DNA of 64,000 nt from Paracoccus jeotgali (GTDB lineage: Bacteria; Pseudomonadota; Alphaproteobacteria; Rhodobacterales; Rhodobacteraceae), in the NCBI RefSeq assembly GCF_002865605.1, contig NZ_CP025583.1:1778501-1842500 (forward strand), written 5' to 3'. The translations under genes and the position numbers were made by a program. Numbering within the stretch: the first letter of the stretch is position 1; each line of letters opens with the position of its first letter. The notes under the pieces are model-generated. The model made no database searches and was not told the DNA's origin. It saw only the letters and a list, made by a program, of their open reading frames with translations. Positions 46,693 to 56,790 of this stretch are shown piece by piece.

Positions 46693-48316
46693 GGTTCGGG
46701 TCTTCCACAGCCGCCGCAGCGATTCGGGACTGGGCGAACAGCAGGCCGCCGGACGCAAGGCCGCCGCCGCCACCGCCAAGGCGGCAGAGGTGGCGCAGCA
46801 AAGCGCCGAGGCCGCGAACAGCCAGCCCGCGCCCGATCTGGAACAGCGCATCGCCGCGGTCCGCGCGGAAAGCCTGACCGGGCGGCAGTTGCGGCTGGCG
46901 CGGCGGATCGCGGCCATGCACGGCATCGACGCCAACAGCGATGAAGAAGCCGTGGTCCTGCTGCGCGACCGCAATATCGACCCGTTCCACCGCTCGTCCT
47001 TGGCGCAGCTTGTGGCCAGCGCCGGTATGGCCGCCTCGCCGCAAACGCCGCCCACCGGCAGCGAGTTGGCGCTGCGGCCCAAGACCCCGCTGCCCGGCCC
47101 CGCGGGTCAGGTCAACCTCGCCCCGCCCGGCCCCCGCCCCGACCTGCCGCCCCGCGAGCAGTTGACGGAGGAAAAGCGCGCAGCCGAGATCTATCGCATC
47201 CAGCGCGACATTGCCCGCCGCCGCCGCATCCGCATGGGCTGGCTGATCGTCCGGCTGTCGCTGCTGGTGGTGCTGCCGACGATCATCGCGGGCTGGTATT
47301 ACTTCAAGGTCGCGACGCCGCTTTACGAAAGCAAGTCGCAATTCCTGATCCAGCAGGCCGATACGGCGATGGTCGCCAGCGGCAACTCGATCCTCAGCGG
47401 GCTCCAACTGAACCCTGATTCGGTCGCGGTGCAAAGCTATCTGACCTCGAAAAACGCCATGCTGCGGCTGGATGAAGAGGTCGGTTTCAAACAGGCGTTT
47501 CAGGATCCCGCGCTTGATCCGCTGCTGCGCCTGCCGCCCGATGCCACCGATGACGACGCCTTCAAGACCTACAAGAACATGGTCAAGGTCGGCTACGACC
47601 CGACCGAGGGCGTGCTGAACCTGACCGTGATCGCACCGGAACCGGCGCTGAGTTCGGAATATTCGCACGCTCTGATCCGCTATGCCGAGGGCATGGTCGA
47701 CGACATGACCGCGCGTGTGCGCGCCGATCAGATGTCGGGCGCGCAGGCGAATTACGAGGCCGCCGAGGCGCGGGTGCGCGACGCCCAGCAGGCGGCGCTG
47801 ACGCTGCAACAGCAGCTCGGGGTGCTGGACCCGGCCACGGAAAGCGGCCTGGTGATGAGCCAGATCGGGCAGATGCAGTCCGAGGTGACGAAGAAGGAAC
47901 TGGAACTGGCGCAGCTGCTCGCCAACCCGCAGCCCAATGCCAGCCGGGTCGCTGGCGTGCGCGGCGATATTGCGCGGCTTGAAGAGCTGATCGCCAGCCG
48001 CCGCAGCGAGTTGACCGAGGATTCCAGCGACCGCGGTTCGCTGGCCCAGATCACCGGTCAGCTTCGCATCGCCGAGGCCGATCTCGTGACCCGTCAGGGC
48101 CTGCTCGCCGCCGCCGCCGAACAGCTTGAAATCGCTCGGGTCGAGGCGAACAAGCAGGTCCGCTACCTGTCGCTGTCGGTGGCCCCGGTGCCGCCGCAGA
48201 ACGCGACCTATCCCAAGGCGCTGTCGAACACCGTGGTGGCCTTCCTGATCTTCATGGGGATATATCTGATGCTCTCGCTGACGGTCTCCATTCTTCGCGA
48301 ACAGGTCTCGACATGA
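46676..48316 (+). CDS. kpsE: Capsule export inner-membrane protein (KpsE/BexC-like)
   Basis: A 546-residue polysaccharide co-polymerase/export protein. A long cytoplasmic Ala/Pro-rich region (residues 1-180, with LTGRQLRLARRIAAMHGI) precedes the first membrane helix (about 183-203), then a periplasmic domain with coiled coil (about 350-480), and a second helix near the C-terminus (NTVVAFLIFMGIYLMLS). The layout fits KpsE/CtrB, which bridges inner and outer membrane for capsule export; the N-terminal region is far longer than in KpsE. It overlaps kdsA by ATGA. Confidence 0.87.
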   Translation: MTTPPKVRVFHSRRSDSGLGEQQAAGRKAAAATAKAAEVAQQSAEAANSQPAPDLEQRIAAVRAESLTGRQLRLARRIAAMHGIDANSDEEAVVLLRDRNIDPFHRSSLAQLVASAGMAASPQTPPTGSELALRPKTPLPGPAGQVNLAPPGPRPDLPPREQLTEEKRAAEIYRIQRDIARRRRIRMGWLIVRLSLLVVLPTIIAGWYYFKVATPLYESKSQFLIQQADTAMVASGNSILSGLQLNPDSVAVQSYLTSKNAMLRLDEEVGFKQAFQDPALDPLLRLPPDATDDDAFKTYKNMVKVGYDPTEGVLNLTVIAPEPALSSEYSHALIRYAEGMVDDMTARVRADQMSGAQANYEAAEARVRDAQQAALTLQQQLGVLDPATESGLVMSQIGQMQSEVTKKELELAQLLANPQPNASRVAGVRGDIARLEELIASRRSELTEDSSDRGSLAQITGQLRIAEADLVTRQGLLAAAAEQLEIARVEANKQVRYLSLSVAPVPPQNATYPKALSNTVVAFLIFMGIYLMLSLTVSILREQVST

Positions 48317-49146
48317 AACACGTCCAAATCGGCAAACTGACCTGCGGGAACGATCTGCCGCTGACGGTGATCGCGGGGCCGTGCCAGCTGGAAACGCTGG
48401 ACCACGCGCTGATGATCGCCGAGGCGATGGCAGAGGCCTGCGAAAAGGCGGGTGCGGGCTATGTGTTCAAGGCCAGCTATGACAAGGCTAACCGGACCTC
48501 GCTATCGGGCAAGCGCGGCATCGGGATGCAGGACGGGGTGCGCATGCTGGAAACCGTGCGCGACCGCATCGGCTGCCCGGTCCTGACCGATATCCACGAC
48601 CCAGAACAGGCGCGAACCGCCGGGGCGGTGGTCGACGTGATCCAGGTGCCGGCGTTCCTGTCGCGGCAAACCGACCTGCTGCTGGCGGCGGGCGAAAGCG
48701 GGGCGGTGGTCAATATCAAGAAGGGCCAGTTTCTGGCGCCCTGGGACATGGACAATGTTGCCGACAAGGTCGCCTCGACCGGCAATTCGCGGATCATGCT
48801 GACCGAACGCGGGGTCAGCTTCGGCTACAACACGCTGGTCGCCGACATGCGGGCGCTGCCGATCATGGCCCGCACCGGCTGGCCGGTGATCATGGACGCG
48901 ACCCACTCCGTCCAGCAGCCCGGCGGGCAAGGCGGCTCGTCCGGCGGGCAGCGCGAATTCGCGCCGGTCATGGCACGGGCAGCGGTGTCGATCGGTGTCG
49001 CGGGCGTGTTCATCGAGACGCATGAGGACCCCGACCGCGCGCCGTCGGACGGGCCGAACATGATCCCGCTGGCGCAGATGCCAGAGTTGATCGCCAGCCT
49101 GATGCGGTTCGACGCGCTGGCGAAATCCGATCCGCTGCGGGTCTGA
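48313..49146 (+). CDS. kdsA: 3-deoxy-8-phosphooctulonate synthase KdsA
   Basis: KdsA joins phosphoenolpyruvate and arabinose-5-phosphate to make Kdo-8-phosphate, needed for lipopolysaccharide core and for Kdo linkers of some capsules. The 277-residue TIM barrel shows VFKASYDKANRTS, MDATHSVQQPGG and FIETHEDPDRAPSDGPN. The VIAGPC segment has the cysteine that marks the metal-dependent class, whereas E. coli KdsA has asparagine there. Translational coupling to the capsule export genes suggests a Kdo-linked capsule (inference). Confidence 0.96.
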   Translation: MKHVQIGKLTCGNDLPLTVIAGPCQLETLDHALMIAEAMAEACEKAGAGYVFKASYDKANRTSLSGKRGIGMQDGVRMLETVRDRIGCPVLTDIHDPEQARTAGAVVDVIQVPAFLSRQTDLLLAAGESGAVVNIKKGQFLAPWDMDNVADKVASTGNSRIMLTERGVSFGYNTLVADMRALPIMARTGWPVIMDATHSVQQPGGQGGSSGGQREFAPVMARAAVSIGVAGVFIETHEDPDRAPSDGPNMIPLAQMPELIASLMRFDALAKSDPLRV

Positions 49147-49170
49147 GGCGTTATCGGCCGACGCGGGCCG

Positions 49171-49518
49171 CTAGAGCACCTCGTCCAGAACCGAGATCGG
49201 CCGCACCAGCCGGGTGCCCTTGGGACCGCTGACGATGGGGCGGTTCAGCAGAATCGGATGCGCCTCGAGCGCGTCCAGCAGCGCCTCGTCATCCAGCCCC
49301 TCATCGCCCAGACCCAGCGCGTCATAGGGTGTGTTCTTTTGCCGCAGCAACCCGCGCACCCCCAGACCGCTGTCTTGCGCCAGCATCCGCAACTGCGCGC
49401 GCGTGGGCGGGTCGGTCAGATAGGCGACGATGGCAGGCTCGATCCCGCATTCGCGGATCTCGGCCAGCACCTTGCAAGAGGTCGAACAGCGGGGGTTGTG
49501 ATAGATCGTGACGGTCAT
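49171..49518 (-). CDS. arsC: Arsenate reductase (ArsC/Spx family)
   Basis: A 115-residue glutaredoxin-type arsenate reductase. The catalytic cysteine is in HNPRCSTSCK, and the family arginines and the GPKGTRLVRP loop (including RPIV) follow. ArsC reduces arsenate to arsenite. ATG 49518 starts MTVTIYHNPRC. No ars efflux genes accompany it, so a thiol-stress role as in Spx-like proteins is also possible. It diverges from the sufT-like gene. Confidence 0.92.
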   Translation of the reverse strand: MTVTIYHNPRCSTSCKVLAEIRECGIEPAIVAYLTDPPTRAQLRMLAQDSGLGVRGLLRQKNTPYDALGLGDEGLDDEALLDALEAHPILLNRPIVSGPKGTRLVRPISVLDEVL

Positions 49519-49600
49519 CGCTCGGCTTTCCTGGGCGGGCGGGGCTGGAAGCGTCCCGCCATGTCGCCTATATGCAATGCGACAGCACGGGAAGGAAACC

Positions 49601-49957
49601 ATGACCGACAATCTGAACGAAGGCGAGCCGTTGATCCGCCCCTCGACCACGGAACATCCGCTTTACGATCAGGTGGTCGAGGCCTGCCGCACGGTGTACG
49701 ACCCCGAAATCCCCGTCAACATCTATGACCTCGGCCTGATCTACACCGTCGATATCGACGCCGAGGGCAAGGTCGGCATCGTCATGACCCTGACCGCCCC
49801 CGGTTGCCCCGTCGCGGGCGAGATGCCGGGCTGGGTCGCCGATGCCGTCGAAGCCGTGCCGGGCGTGCGCGAGGTCGATGTCGAGATGACCTTCCAGCCG
49901 CAATGGGGCATGGACATGATGTCCGACGAGGCGCGGCTGGAGCTTGGCTTCATCTGA
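49601..49957 (+). CDS. sufT: SufT-like iron-sulfur assembly protein (DUF59)
   Basis: A 118-residue MIP18/DUF59 protein. It has the motif TVYDPEIPVNIYDLGLIYTVDI, the conserved cysteine in LTAPGCPVAGEMPGW, and a C-terminal FQPQWGMDMMSDEARLELG that is typical of SufT. SufT helps mature iron-sulfur proteins. GGAAGGAAACC precedes ATG 49601. It is not next to a suf operon here. Confidence 0.92.
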   Translation: MTDNLNEGEPLIRPSTTEHPLYDQVVEACRTVYDPEIPVNIYDLGLIYTVDIDAEGKVGIVMTLTAPGCPVAGEMPGWVADAVEAVPGVREVDVEMTFQPQWGMDMMSDEARLELGFI

Positions 49958-49970
49958 GACCCCTGACCTG

Positions 49971-50004
49971 CAGGGCGGCCTGCCGCTAAGACCGGCCGCC
50001 CCTG
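49971..50004. terminator. Hairpin between convergent sufT and guaB
   Basis: CAGGGCGGCC at 49971-49980 pairs with GGCCGCCCCTG at 49994-50004 with one bulge. It lies between converging genes and probably ends both transcripts, though it has no strong T-run. Confidence 0.5.
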
Positions 50005-50017
50005 TCAGACCTGACGC

Positions 50018-51478
<1,461 letters not shown>

Positions 51479-51545
51479 TTATGGGGTTCGTTTGGCAGTT
51501 CCCCTTTTCATTTCAGACCCGGTTTGTCCACCCCGCCCCGACATC

Positions 51546-52607
51546 TCATGCAATGGCGGCGTTCGAGCGGTGGGCCAGCGCGCCCCGCGCCCAGTCCCGC
51601 AGGCCCAGGAAGCACAGCGGCAGCACGATCAGCGTGGCAAGGATCAACGCCAGCCCCGGCAAAAGATCGCCGCCGCCGGCCTGCGCAAAGACCAGCGCGA
51701 CGCTGGCCAGCGCCACCGCATAGGCGCCGTGAAACAGCCCGCGTCCCGTCTCGGCCCGAGCGGTCAGCGCGATCACCCCGACGCCCAGGGTCGCGGCGCC
51801 GACCAGCCAGATCAGCGCCTGCGGCACGCGCATGTCAGCGGCGGCAAGCGCGAGGCCCAAGCTGCACAGCGACACCAGATGCAGCGCCAGAAGCGGCCGC
51901 AGGGGTTGCGGGATGCGCGCCTGACCCAACTGCCCAAGCCCCAGCAGCAGCACCGCCGCTGCAATCACCCCGCCCGCGACCAGCAGCACCTGCCCCGGCC
52001 CCGGCCATCCCGCCATGGCCGCCACAAAGGCCGCAAGCAGCAGCGCCGAGGCCAGAAGCTGCGCGTCCGGCCCGATCATCTGCGGATGGCGCGGCGGGGT
52101 CGGCCCCTCGCGCCCGCTGGCGCGGGCGGCGATCAGCTTGGCCAGCAGCGCCTCATCCGGGACGCGGGCGGCGGGACCGGGGCCGGAAAGCGCCTCGCGC
52201 AGTTCGACGAACAGCAGCGCCAGCGTGGTGGCGATGGCAAGGACCAGCACGATTTTCGCAAGGACCGGCAGATAGGGCAGGATCACCGCCGCGAACCCGA
52301 CCGAAGCCGCCATCGCCGCTGCCAGCCCGACCCGGCCGGGCAGCGCGGTCAGTTCCTCGATCACCACGGCGGGACGCAGCCACAGCTTGCGCAGGTAGCC
52401 GCCCGCCGCGAACAGAAAGAGCGCCGCCGCCGCCCCTTCCAGCAGGCCGGGCAGCCCGACCGGCAGCGCAAAGCGCCCGATCCCCGACCGCCAGGCCAGC
52501 GCCAGCAGCAGCAGCGCCAGCACCGGCACGAAGGCCATCGGCGGCATCCGCCGGAACAGCCCCTTGGGGGCCTGTTTGGGCATCGCGAATCGTAACCTGT
52601 CAGCCAT
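51546..52607 (-). CDS. Membrane protein of the tellurite-resistance/dicarboxylate (TDT) type
   Basis: A 353-residue membrane protein with about ten helices. The start RRMPPMAFVPVLALLLLALAW resembles the first motif of TehA/TDT transporters (P..F...LG..GL...W), and the paired short helices fit SLAC1-like anion channels. The similarity is weak, so the substrate is unknown. I chose ATG 52607 since AAGGACG is eight bases upstream and the frame further upstream has no similarity. A 229-base divergent region separates it from the FadL-like gene. Confidence 0.55.
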   Translation of the reverse strand: MADRLRFAMPKQAPKGLFRRMPPMAFVPVLALLLLALAWRSGIGRFALPVGLPGLLEGAAAALFLFAAGGYLRKLWLRPAVVIEELTALPGRVGLAAAMAASVGFAAVILPYLPVLAKIVLVLAIATTLALLFVELREALSGPGPAARVPDEALLAKLIAARASGREGPTPPRHPQMIGPDAQLLASALLLAAFVAAMAGWPGPGQVLLVAGGVIAAAVLLLGLGQLGQARIPQPLRPLLALHLVSLCSLGLALAAADMRVPQALIWLVGAATLGVGVIALTARAETGRGLFHGAYAVALASVALVFAQAGGGDLLPGLALILATLIVLPLCFLGLRDWARGALAHRSNAAIA

Positions 52608-52836
52608 CTGGCGCGTCCTTGCTGGCATGTGCGGGGCCGCGGCCTGCTGCGTCTGCGGCACCAGCCGGATCATGCCCCCGCGTCACCTTGGCGACAAGCG
52701 TTGCAGCCGCGACACGGTAGCGCAAGACCTCGGCCACGGACGCGACGTCAGGCGCCCGCGCCGATTGATTCGCCCGCAACTCGCGTTACCGTGAAGTGCA
52801 AGCGGTGGTCAGCACGCCCCGCACAGGGAGGGTAAG

Positions 52837-53997
52837 ATGAAAAAAAAATTGACCGGCGCGGCGGCTCTGCTGATCTCGGCCAGTCCGATCTTCGCAGCCG
52901 GGATCGAGCGTTCGACCCAGTCGATCGGCATCCTGTTCGAAGAGGGCAACTACGCCGAGTTCAACGCCCAGATCACCCGGCCGAAGGTGGATGGCAACGA
53001 CCTCGCGATCTATGGCGGCCGCTCGACCGGGAACGTCGCGGACAACTTCAACGTGGTCGGGCTTGGCTACAAGCACCAGTTCACCCCGCAACTGTCGGGG
53101 GCGATCATTGTCGAGCATCCTTACGGCGCTGATATCGACTATCCGCTGGGTCGGTCGGTCATGCTGGGCGGGACCAAGGCGAATGTGGAAAGCGCCCATA
53201 TCTCGGGCGTTCTGCGCTACAAGTTCAACGAGGCGATGGGCGTTCACGGCGGTATTCGCGTCTCGAAAGCCTCGGGCGACATCACGCTGAATGGCGCCGC
53301 TTATGGCGGCCCGTTCCCGGACGGGGTCTCGGGCTATCGCGCACGTCTCGACAGCAGCACCAAGGCCGGCTGGCTGGCCGGCGTGTCGTGGGAGCGTCCC
53401 GAGATCGCTGCCCGCGTGGCACTGACCTACTACTCGAAGATCAAGCACGAGTTCGACACGACCGAGACGATCGGTCCGATCAGCTATGGCAGCGTGACCG
53501 AGGTCGACACCCCCAGCCAGATCGCGCTGGACTTCCAGACCGGGGTGGCCGCCGATACGCTGGTCTTCGGTCAGATCCGCCGCGTCTATTGGTCGGAATT
53601 CCGGGTCGATCCGGCACTTTTCACCAACGACCGTCCGACGGGGCCGGGCGATCCGCTTGGGCTCGGCGTGACCGACGGGCTTGTCAATCTTGAGGATTCG
53701 ACCACCTTCACGCTCGGCGTCGGCCGCAAGTTCACCGATCAATGGTCGGGTTCGGCCGCGATCACCTATGAACCCAAGGGCGACGATCTCGTCTCGCCGC
53801 TGGCGCCGACCAATGGCCGCGTCGGCCTGACGCTGGCCGGGATCTATACCCAGGACAACTGGAAGATCACCACCGGCATCAACTACATGAAGCTGGGCGA
53901 TGCCTCCCCCGAGACCGGCACCCCGGACACCGCGCGCGCCAACATGACCGACAACCACGCGGTCAGCCTGGGCCTGCGGATCGGCTATCAGTTCTGA
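52837..53997 (+). CDS. FadL/OMPP1-type outer-membrane protein
   Basis: A 386-residue outer-membrane beta-barrel with an N-terminal signal peptide (MKKKLTGAAALLISASPIFA). It shows the FadL-like pattern of alternating amphipathic strands, a polar N-terminal hatch-like region (AAGIERSTQSIGILFE) and a C-terminal aromatic residue (RIGYQF), as barrel assembly requires. Family members import hydrophobic compounds such as long-chain fatty acids; the substrate is not known. GGGAGGG precedes the ATG, and a strong terminator follows. Confidence 0.88.
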   Translation: MKKKLTGAAALLISASPIFAAGIERSTQSIGILFEEGNYAEFNAQITRPKVDGNDLAIYGGRSTGNVADNFNVVGLGYKHQFTPQLSGAIIVEHPYGADIDYPLGRSVMLGGTKANVESAHISGVLRYKFNEAMGVHGGIRVSKASGDITLNGAAYGGPFPDGVSGYRARLDSSTKAGWLAGVSWERPEIAARVALTYYSKIKHEFDTTETIGPISYGSVTEVDTPSQIALDFQTGVAADTLVFGQIRRVYWSEFRVDPALFTNDRPTGPGDPLGLGVTDGLVNLEDSTTFTLGVGRKFTDQWSGSAAITYEPKGDDLVSPLAPTNGRVGLTLAGIYTQDNWKITTGINYMKLGDASPETGTPDTARANMTDNHAVSLGLRIGYQF

Positions 53998-54020
53998 TCG
54001 CCGCCGGATCGTGCAAACCG

Positions 54021-54046
54021 AAAGCCCCGCCACCAGCGGGGCTTTT
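54021..54046 (+). terminator. Intrinsic terminator after the FadL-like gene
   Basis: AAAGCCCCGC at 54021-54030, loop CACCA, GCGGGGC at 54036-54042, then TTTT. A clear factor-independent terminator. Confidence 0.9.
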
Positions 54047-54091
54047 CCTTTCAGGCGGCGCTGCCTAGATTGCCCGCCTGAAGGAGACGCC

Positions 54092-55003
54092 ATGATCCAC
54101 GACAGCGGAACGGAATATCTGGCCAGCAACCGTAAGCGGGTGCTGCTGTTCGGCATGTCCGGGCTGGGCAAGACCTTTCTGTCGAACATGCTGCGCGAGG
54201 CGGGCGACTGGTTCCACTACAGCATCGATTACCGCATCGGCACCCGCTATATGGGCGAGTTGATCGCCGACAACTTCAAGCGCGAGGCGATGAAGGTGCC
54301 GTTCCTGCGCGATCTGCTGCTGTCGGACAGCGTCTATATCGGCAGCAACATCGCCTTCGACAATCTCTCGCCGCTGTCGACCTATCTGGGCAAGCCCGGC
54401 AGCCAGACCCGCGGCGGCCTGCCCTTCGACGAATATCTGATCCGGCAGGCCCAGCACCGCACGGGCGAGATCGCGGCGCTGCTCGACACGCCGCATTTCA
54501 TCCGCCGCGCCGACGACATCTATCGCCTGCCGCATTTCGTCTGCGACAGCGGCGGCTCGATCTGCGAGGTGGTGGACCCGGACGATCCCGATGATCCGGT
54601 GCTGGGGACGCTGGAACAGCATCTTCTGCTGGTCTGGATCAAGGGGTCCGACGCGCATACGGCGGAACTGGTGCGCCGCTTCGACCGCGCGCCCAAGCCG
54701 ATGTATTATCAGCCGCAGTTCCTGGACCATGCCTGGCGCGACTATCGCATGATCAAGGGCCTGCGCGAGGAAGAGGTCGATCCCGACGATTTCATCCGCT
54801 GGACCTATGCCCGCGCGCTGGCCCATCGCCAGCCCCGTTATGCGGCCATGGCCCGGCGCGGCGTGACCGTCACCGCCGAGGAGGTGTCCGAAATCCGCAC
54901 CCCGGATCAGTTCAACAGCCTCATCGCGCGCGCCATCGACCGCCGCACGGGCTATCCCGCGCCCGCTTCCGACCCTGCCTGCCTGCACCGCAAGGACGCC
55001 TGA
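54092..55003 (+). CDS. P-loop ATPase of unknown function, metA-linked
   Basis: A 303-residue protein with one Walker A motif, FGMSGLGKTFLS (residues about 20-31), then DWFHYSIDYRIGTRYM, FVCDSGGSICEVVDPDDP and RAPKPMYYQPQFLDHAW. I know no named family for it beyond a P-loop NTPase fold that recalls small-molecule kinases; it does not look like an ABC or AAA+ enzyme. AAGGAG precedes ATG 54092. Only three bases separate it from metA, so the two are surely one operon and a link with methionine metabolism is likely. Confidence 0.72.
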   Translation: MIHDSGTEYLASNRKRVLLFGMSGLGKTFLSNMLREAGDWFHYSIDYRIGTRYMGELIADNFKREAMKVPFLRDLLLSDSVYIGSNIAFDNLSPLSTYLGKPGSQTRGGLPFDEYLIRQAQHRTGEIAALLDTPHFIRRADDIYRLPHFVCDSGGSICEVVDPDDPDDPVLGTLEQHLLLVWIKGSDAHTAELVRRFDRAPKPMYYQPQFLDHAWRDYRMIKGLREEEVDPDDFIRWTYARALAHRQPRYAAMARRGVTVTAEEVSEIRTPDQFNSLIARAIDRRTGYPAPASDPACLHRKDA

Positions 55004-55006
55004 GCC

Positions 55007-55930
55007 ATGCCCATCACCCTGCCCAACGACCTGCCCGCCTATGACATCCTGTCGAATGAAGGCGTCATGGTCATGTCGCCGGGGCGCGCGGCGACGCAGG
55101 ATATCCGGCCGCTGCGGATCGGTCTGCTGAACCTGATGCCCAAGAAGATCCAGACCGAGAACCAGTTCGCCCGCCTGATCGGGGCCACGCCGCTGCAGAT
55201 CGACTTTCAGCTGATCCGCATGTCGGACCATGACAGCCGCAACACCGCCGCCGACCACATGCAGTCCTTTTATCGCCGCTTTTGCGATGTCGAGGCGACG
55301 GGCGAGAAGTTCGACGGGCTGATCATCACCGGCGCCCCCATCGAGCAGCTTCCGTTTGAGGAGGTGACCTATTGGGACGAACTGACCCGCGTCTTTGACT
55401 GGACCCAGACCCATGTCCATTCGACCTTCGGCGTCTGCTGGGGGGCGATGGCGATGGCCTGGCACTTCCACGGCCTGCCCAAGCATGATCTGCCGGTGAA
55501 GGCGTTCGGCTGCTACCGGCACGAAAACCGGGCGCCTTCCTCGCCCTATCTGCGGGGTTTCTCCGACGATCTGCTGATCCCGGTCAGCCGCTGGACCGAG
55601 GTCCGGGCCGAGGATGTGGCCGCCATCCCGGCGCTGGAGACGCTGCTGGCGTCGGACGAGGTCGGGCCCTGCCTGCTGCAGGATAGCGGGCACCGGGCGC
55701 TGTATGTGTTCAACCACTTCGAATATGATTCGACGACGCTCAAGGAGGAATATGACCGCGACGTCGCCTCGGGCAAAGGGATCGCGCTGCCGGTCAATTA
55801 CTATCCCGACGACGATCCGACCCGGATGCCGGCGAACCGCTGGCGCAGCCACGCGCATCTTCTCTATGGCAACTGGGTGAACGAGATCTATCAGACGACC
55901 GAGTTCGACATGGCCCGCATCGGAAGCTGA
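55007..55930 (+). CDS. metA: Homoserine O-acyltransferase MetA (predicted acetyl-type)
   Basis: MetA acylates homoserine at the start of methionine synthesis. The 307-residue protein has the catalytic cysteine at residue 144 ([11 protein letters not shown]. coli Cys142) and the conserved HxxE pair in the C-terminal half (HFEYDSTTL). Residue 113 ([14 protein letters not shown]) aligns with E. coli Gly111 and is glutamate, a change shown in the family to favour acetyl-CoA over succinyl-CoA. I therefore predict O-acetylhomoserine as product. It follows an uncharacterised ATPase gene by three bases. Confidence 0.94.
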   Translation: MPITLPNDLPAYDILSNEGVMVMSPGRAATQDIRPLRIGLLNLMPKKIQTENQFARLIGATPLQIDFQLIRMSDHDSRNTAADHMQSFYRRFCDVEATGEKFDGLIITGAPIEQLPFEEVTYWDELTRVFDWTQTHVHSTFGVCWGAMAMAWHFHGLPKHDLPVKAFGCYRHENRAPSSPYLRGFSDDLLIPVSRWTEVRAEDVAAIPALETLLASDEVGPCLLQDSGHRALYVFNHFEYDSTTLKEEYDRDVASGKGIALPVNYYPDDDPTRMPANRWRSHAHLLYGNWVNEIYQTTEFDMARIGS

Positions 55931-55963
55931 ACGCTGAACCCTGCAAGCAAAGGAAACCGCCAG

Positions 55964-56707
55964 ATGCAGTTGAACGAAACCTGCGCCATCGTGACCGGCG
56001 GCGCCTCGGGTCTGGGTCACGCCACGGCGCAATATCTGCGCGAACAGGGCGCGCAGGTGACGGTGCTGGACCACGATCCGCGCGGAGCCGAGGTCGCGGA
56101 CAAGATAGGCGCCCATTTCGCCCGCACCGATGTCACGGACGAGGCGAGCGTCGCGGCGGCCATCGCCCATGCCGTGGACCGGATGGGCCGGATCACCGCC
56201 TGCATCAACTGCGCAGGAATCGCGACCGGGGAAAAGACCCTTGGCCGCGACGGGCCGCACGCGCTCGACAGCTTTCGCCGCACCATCGAGGTCAACCTGC
56301 TCGGCAGCTTCAACGTGCTGCGCCTCGCCGCAGCCGAGATGGCGGGCAATCCGGGGCCGGAACGCGGCGTGATCGTCAACACCGCCTCGATCGCGGCCTA
56401 TGACGGGCAGGCCGGACAGGCGGCCTATGCGGCGTCCAAGGCCGGGATCGCCGGCATGACGCTGCCCATCGCCCGCGATCTGGCCCGCAACGGCATCCGC
56501 ATCATGGCGATTGCGCCCGGCATCTTCGGCACGCCGATGCTGCGCGGCCTGCCGCAAGAGGTGCAGGACAGCCTGGCCTCCGAGGTCACCTTTCCCAAGC
56601 GCCTTGGCCTGCCCGAGGAATTCGCCCGGCTGGTCGGAACCATCCTGCAATCGGAATATCTGAACGGCGAGGTCTTCCGCATCGACGGCGCCCTGCGGAT
56701 GCGCTGA
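55964..56707 (+). CDS. Short-chain dehydrogenase/reductase
   Basis: A 247-residue classical SDR with TGGASGLG cofactor motif (residues 11-18), INCAGIATG (NNAG position), catalytic serine in NTASIAAYDG and the YAASKAG catalytic motif. The pattern of the C-terminal region (APGIFGTPMLRGLPQEV) resembles 3-hydroxyacyl-CoA dehydrogenase type 2. AAAGGA precedes the ATG. It lies 33 bases after metA, perhaps in the same transcript. The substrate is not known. Confidence 0.9.
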   Translation: MQLNETCAIVTGGASGLGHATAQYLREQGAQVTVLDHDPRGAEVADKIGAHFARTDVTDEASVAAAIAHAVDRMGRITACINCAGIATGEKTLGRDGPHALDSFRRTIEVNLLGSFNVLRLAAAEMAGNPGPERGVIVNTASIAAYDGQAGQAAYAASKAGIAGMTLPIARDLARNGIRIMAIAPGIFGTPMLRGLPQEVQDSLASEVTFPKRLGLPEEFARLVGTILQSEYLNGEVFRIDGALRMR

Positions 56708-56790
56708 GGCCGCCCCTGATCGCGCTTGCCTGACCGGTTTCGCCCGGCTAGCGTCAGGATCATGTTTCCTGAACCGAAAGGCCACGCCTG

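Noticed and set aside
54065..56785. Minus-strand open frame of 906 codons
   Set aside because: It lies opposite the ATPase, metA and SDR genes, which all have clear motifs; it has none and spans their gaps.
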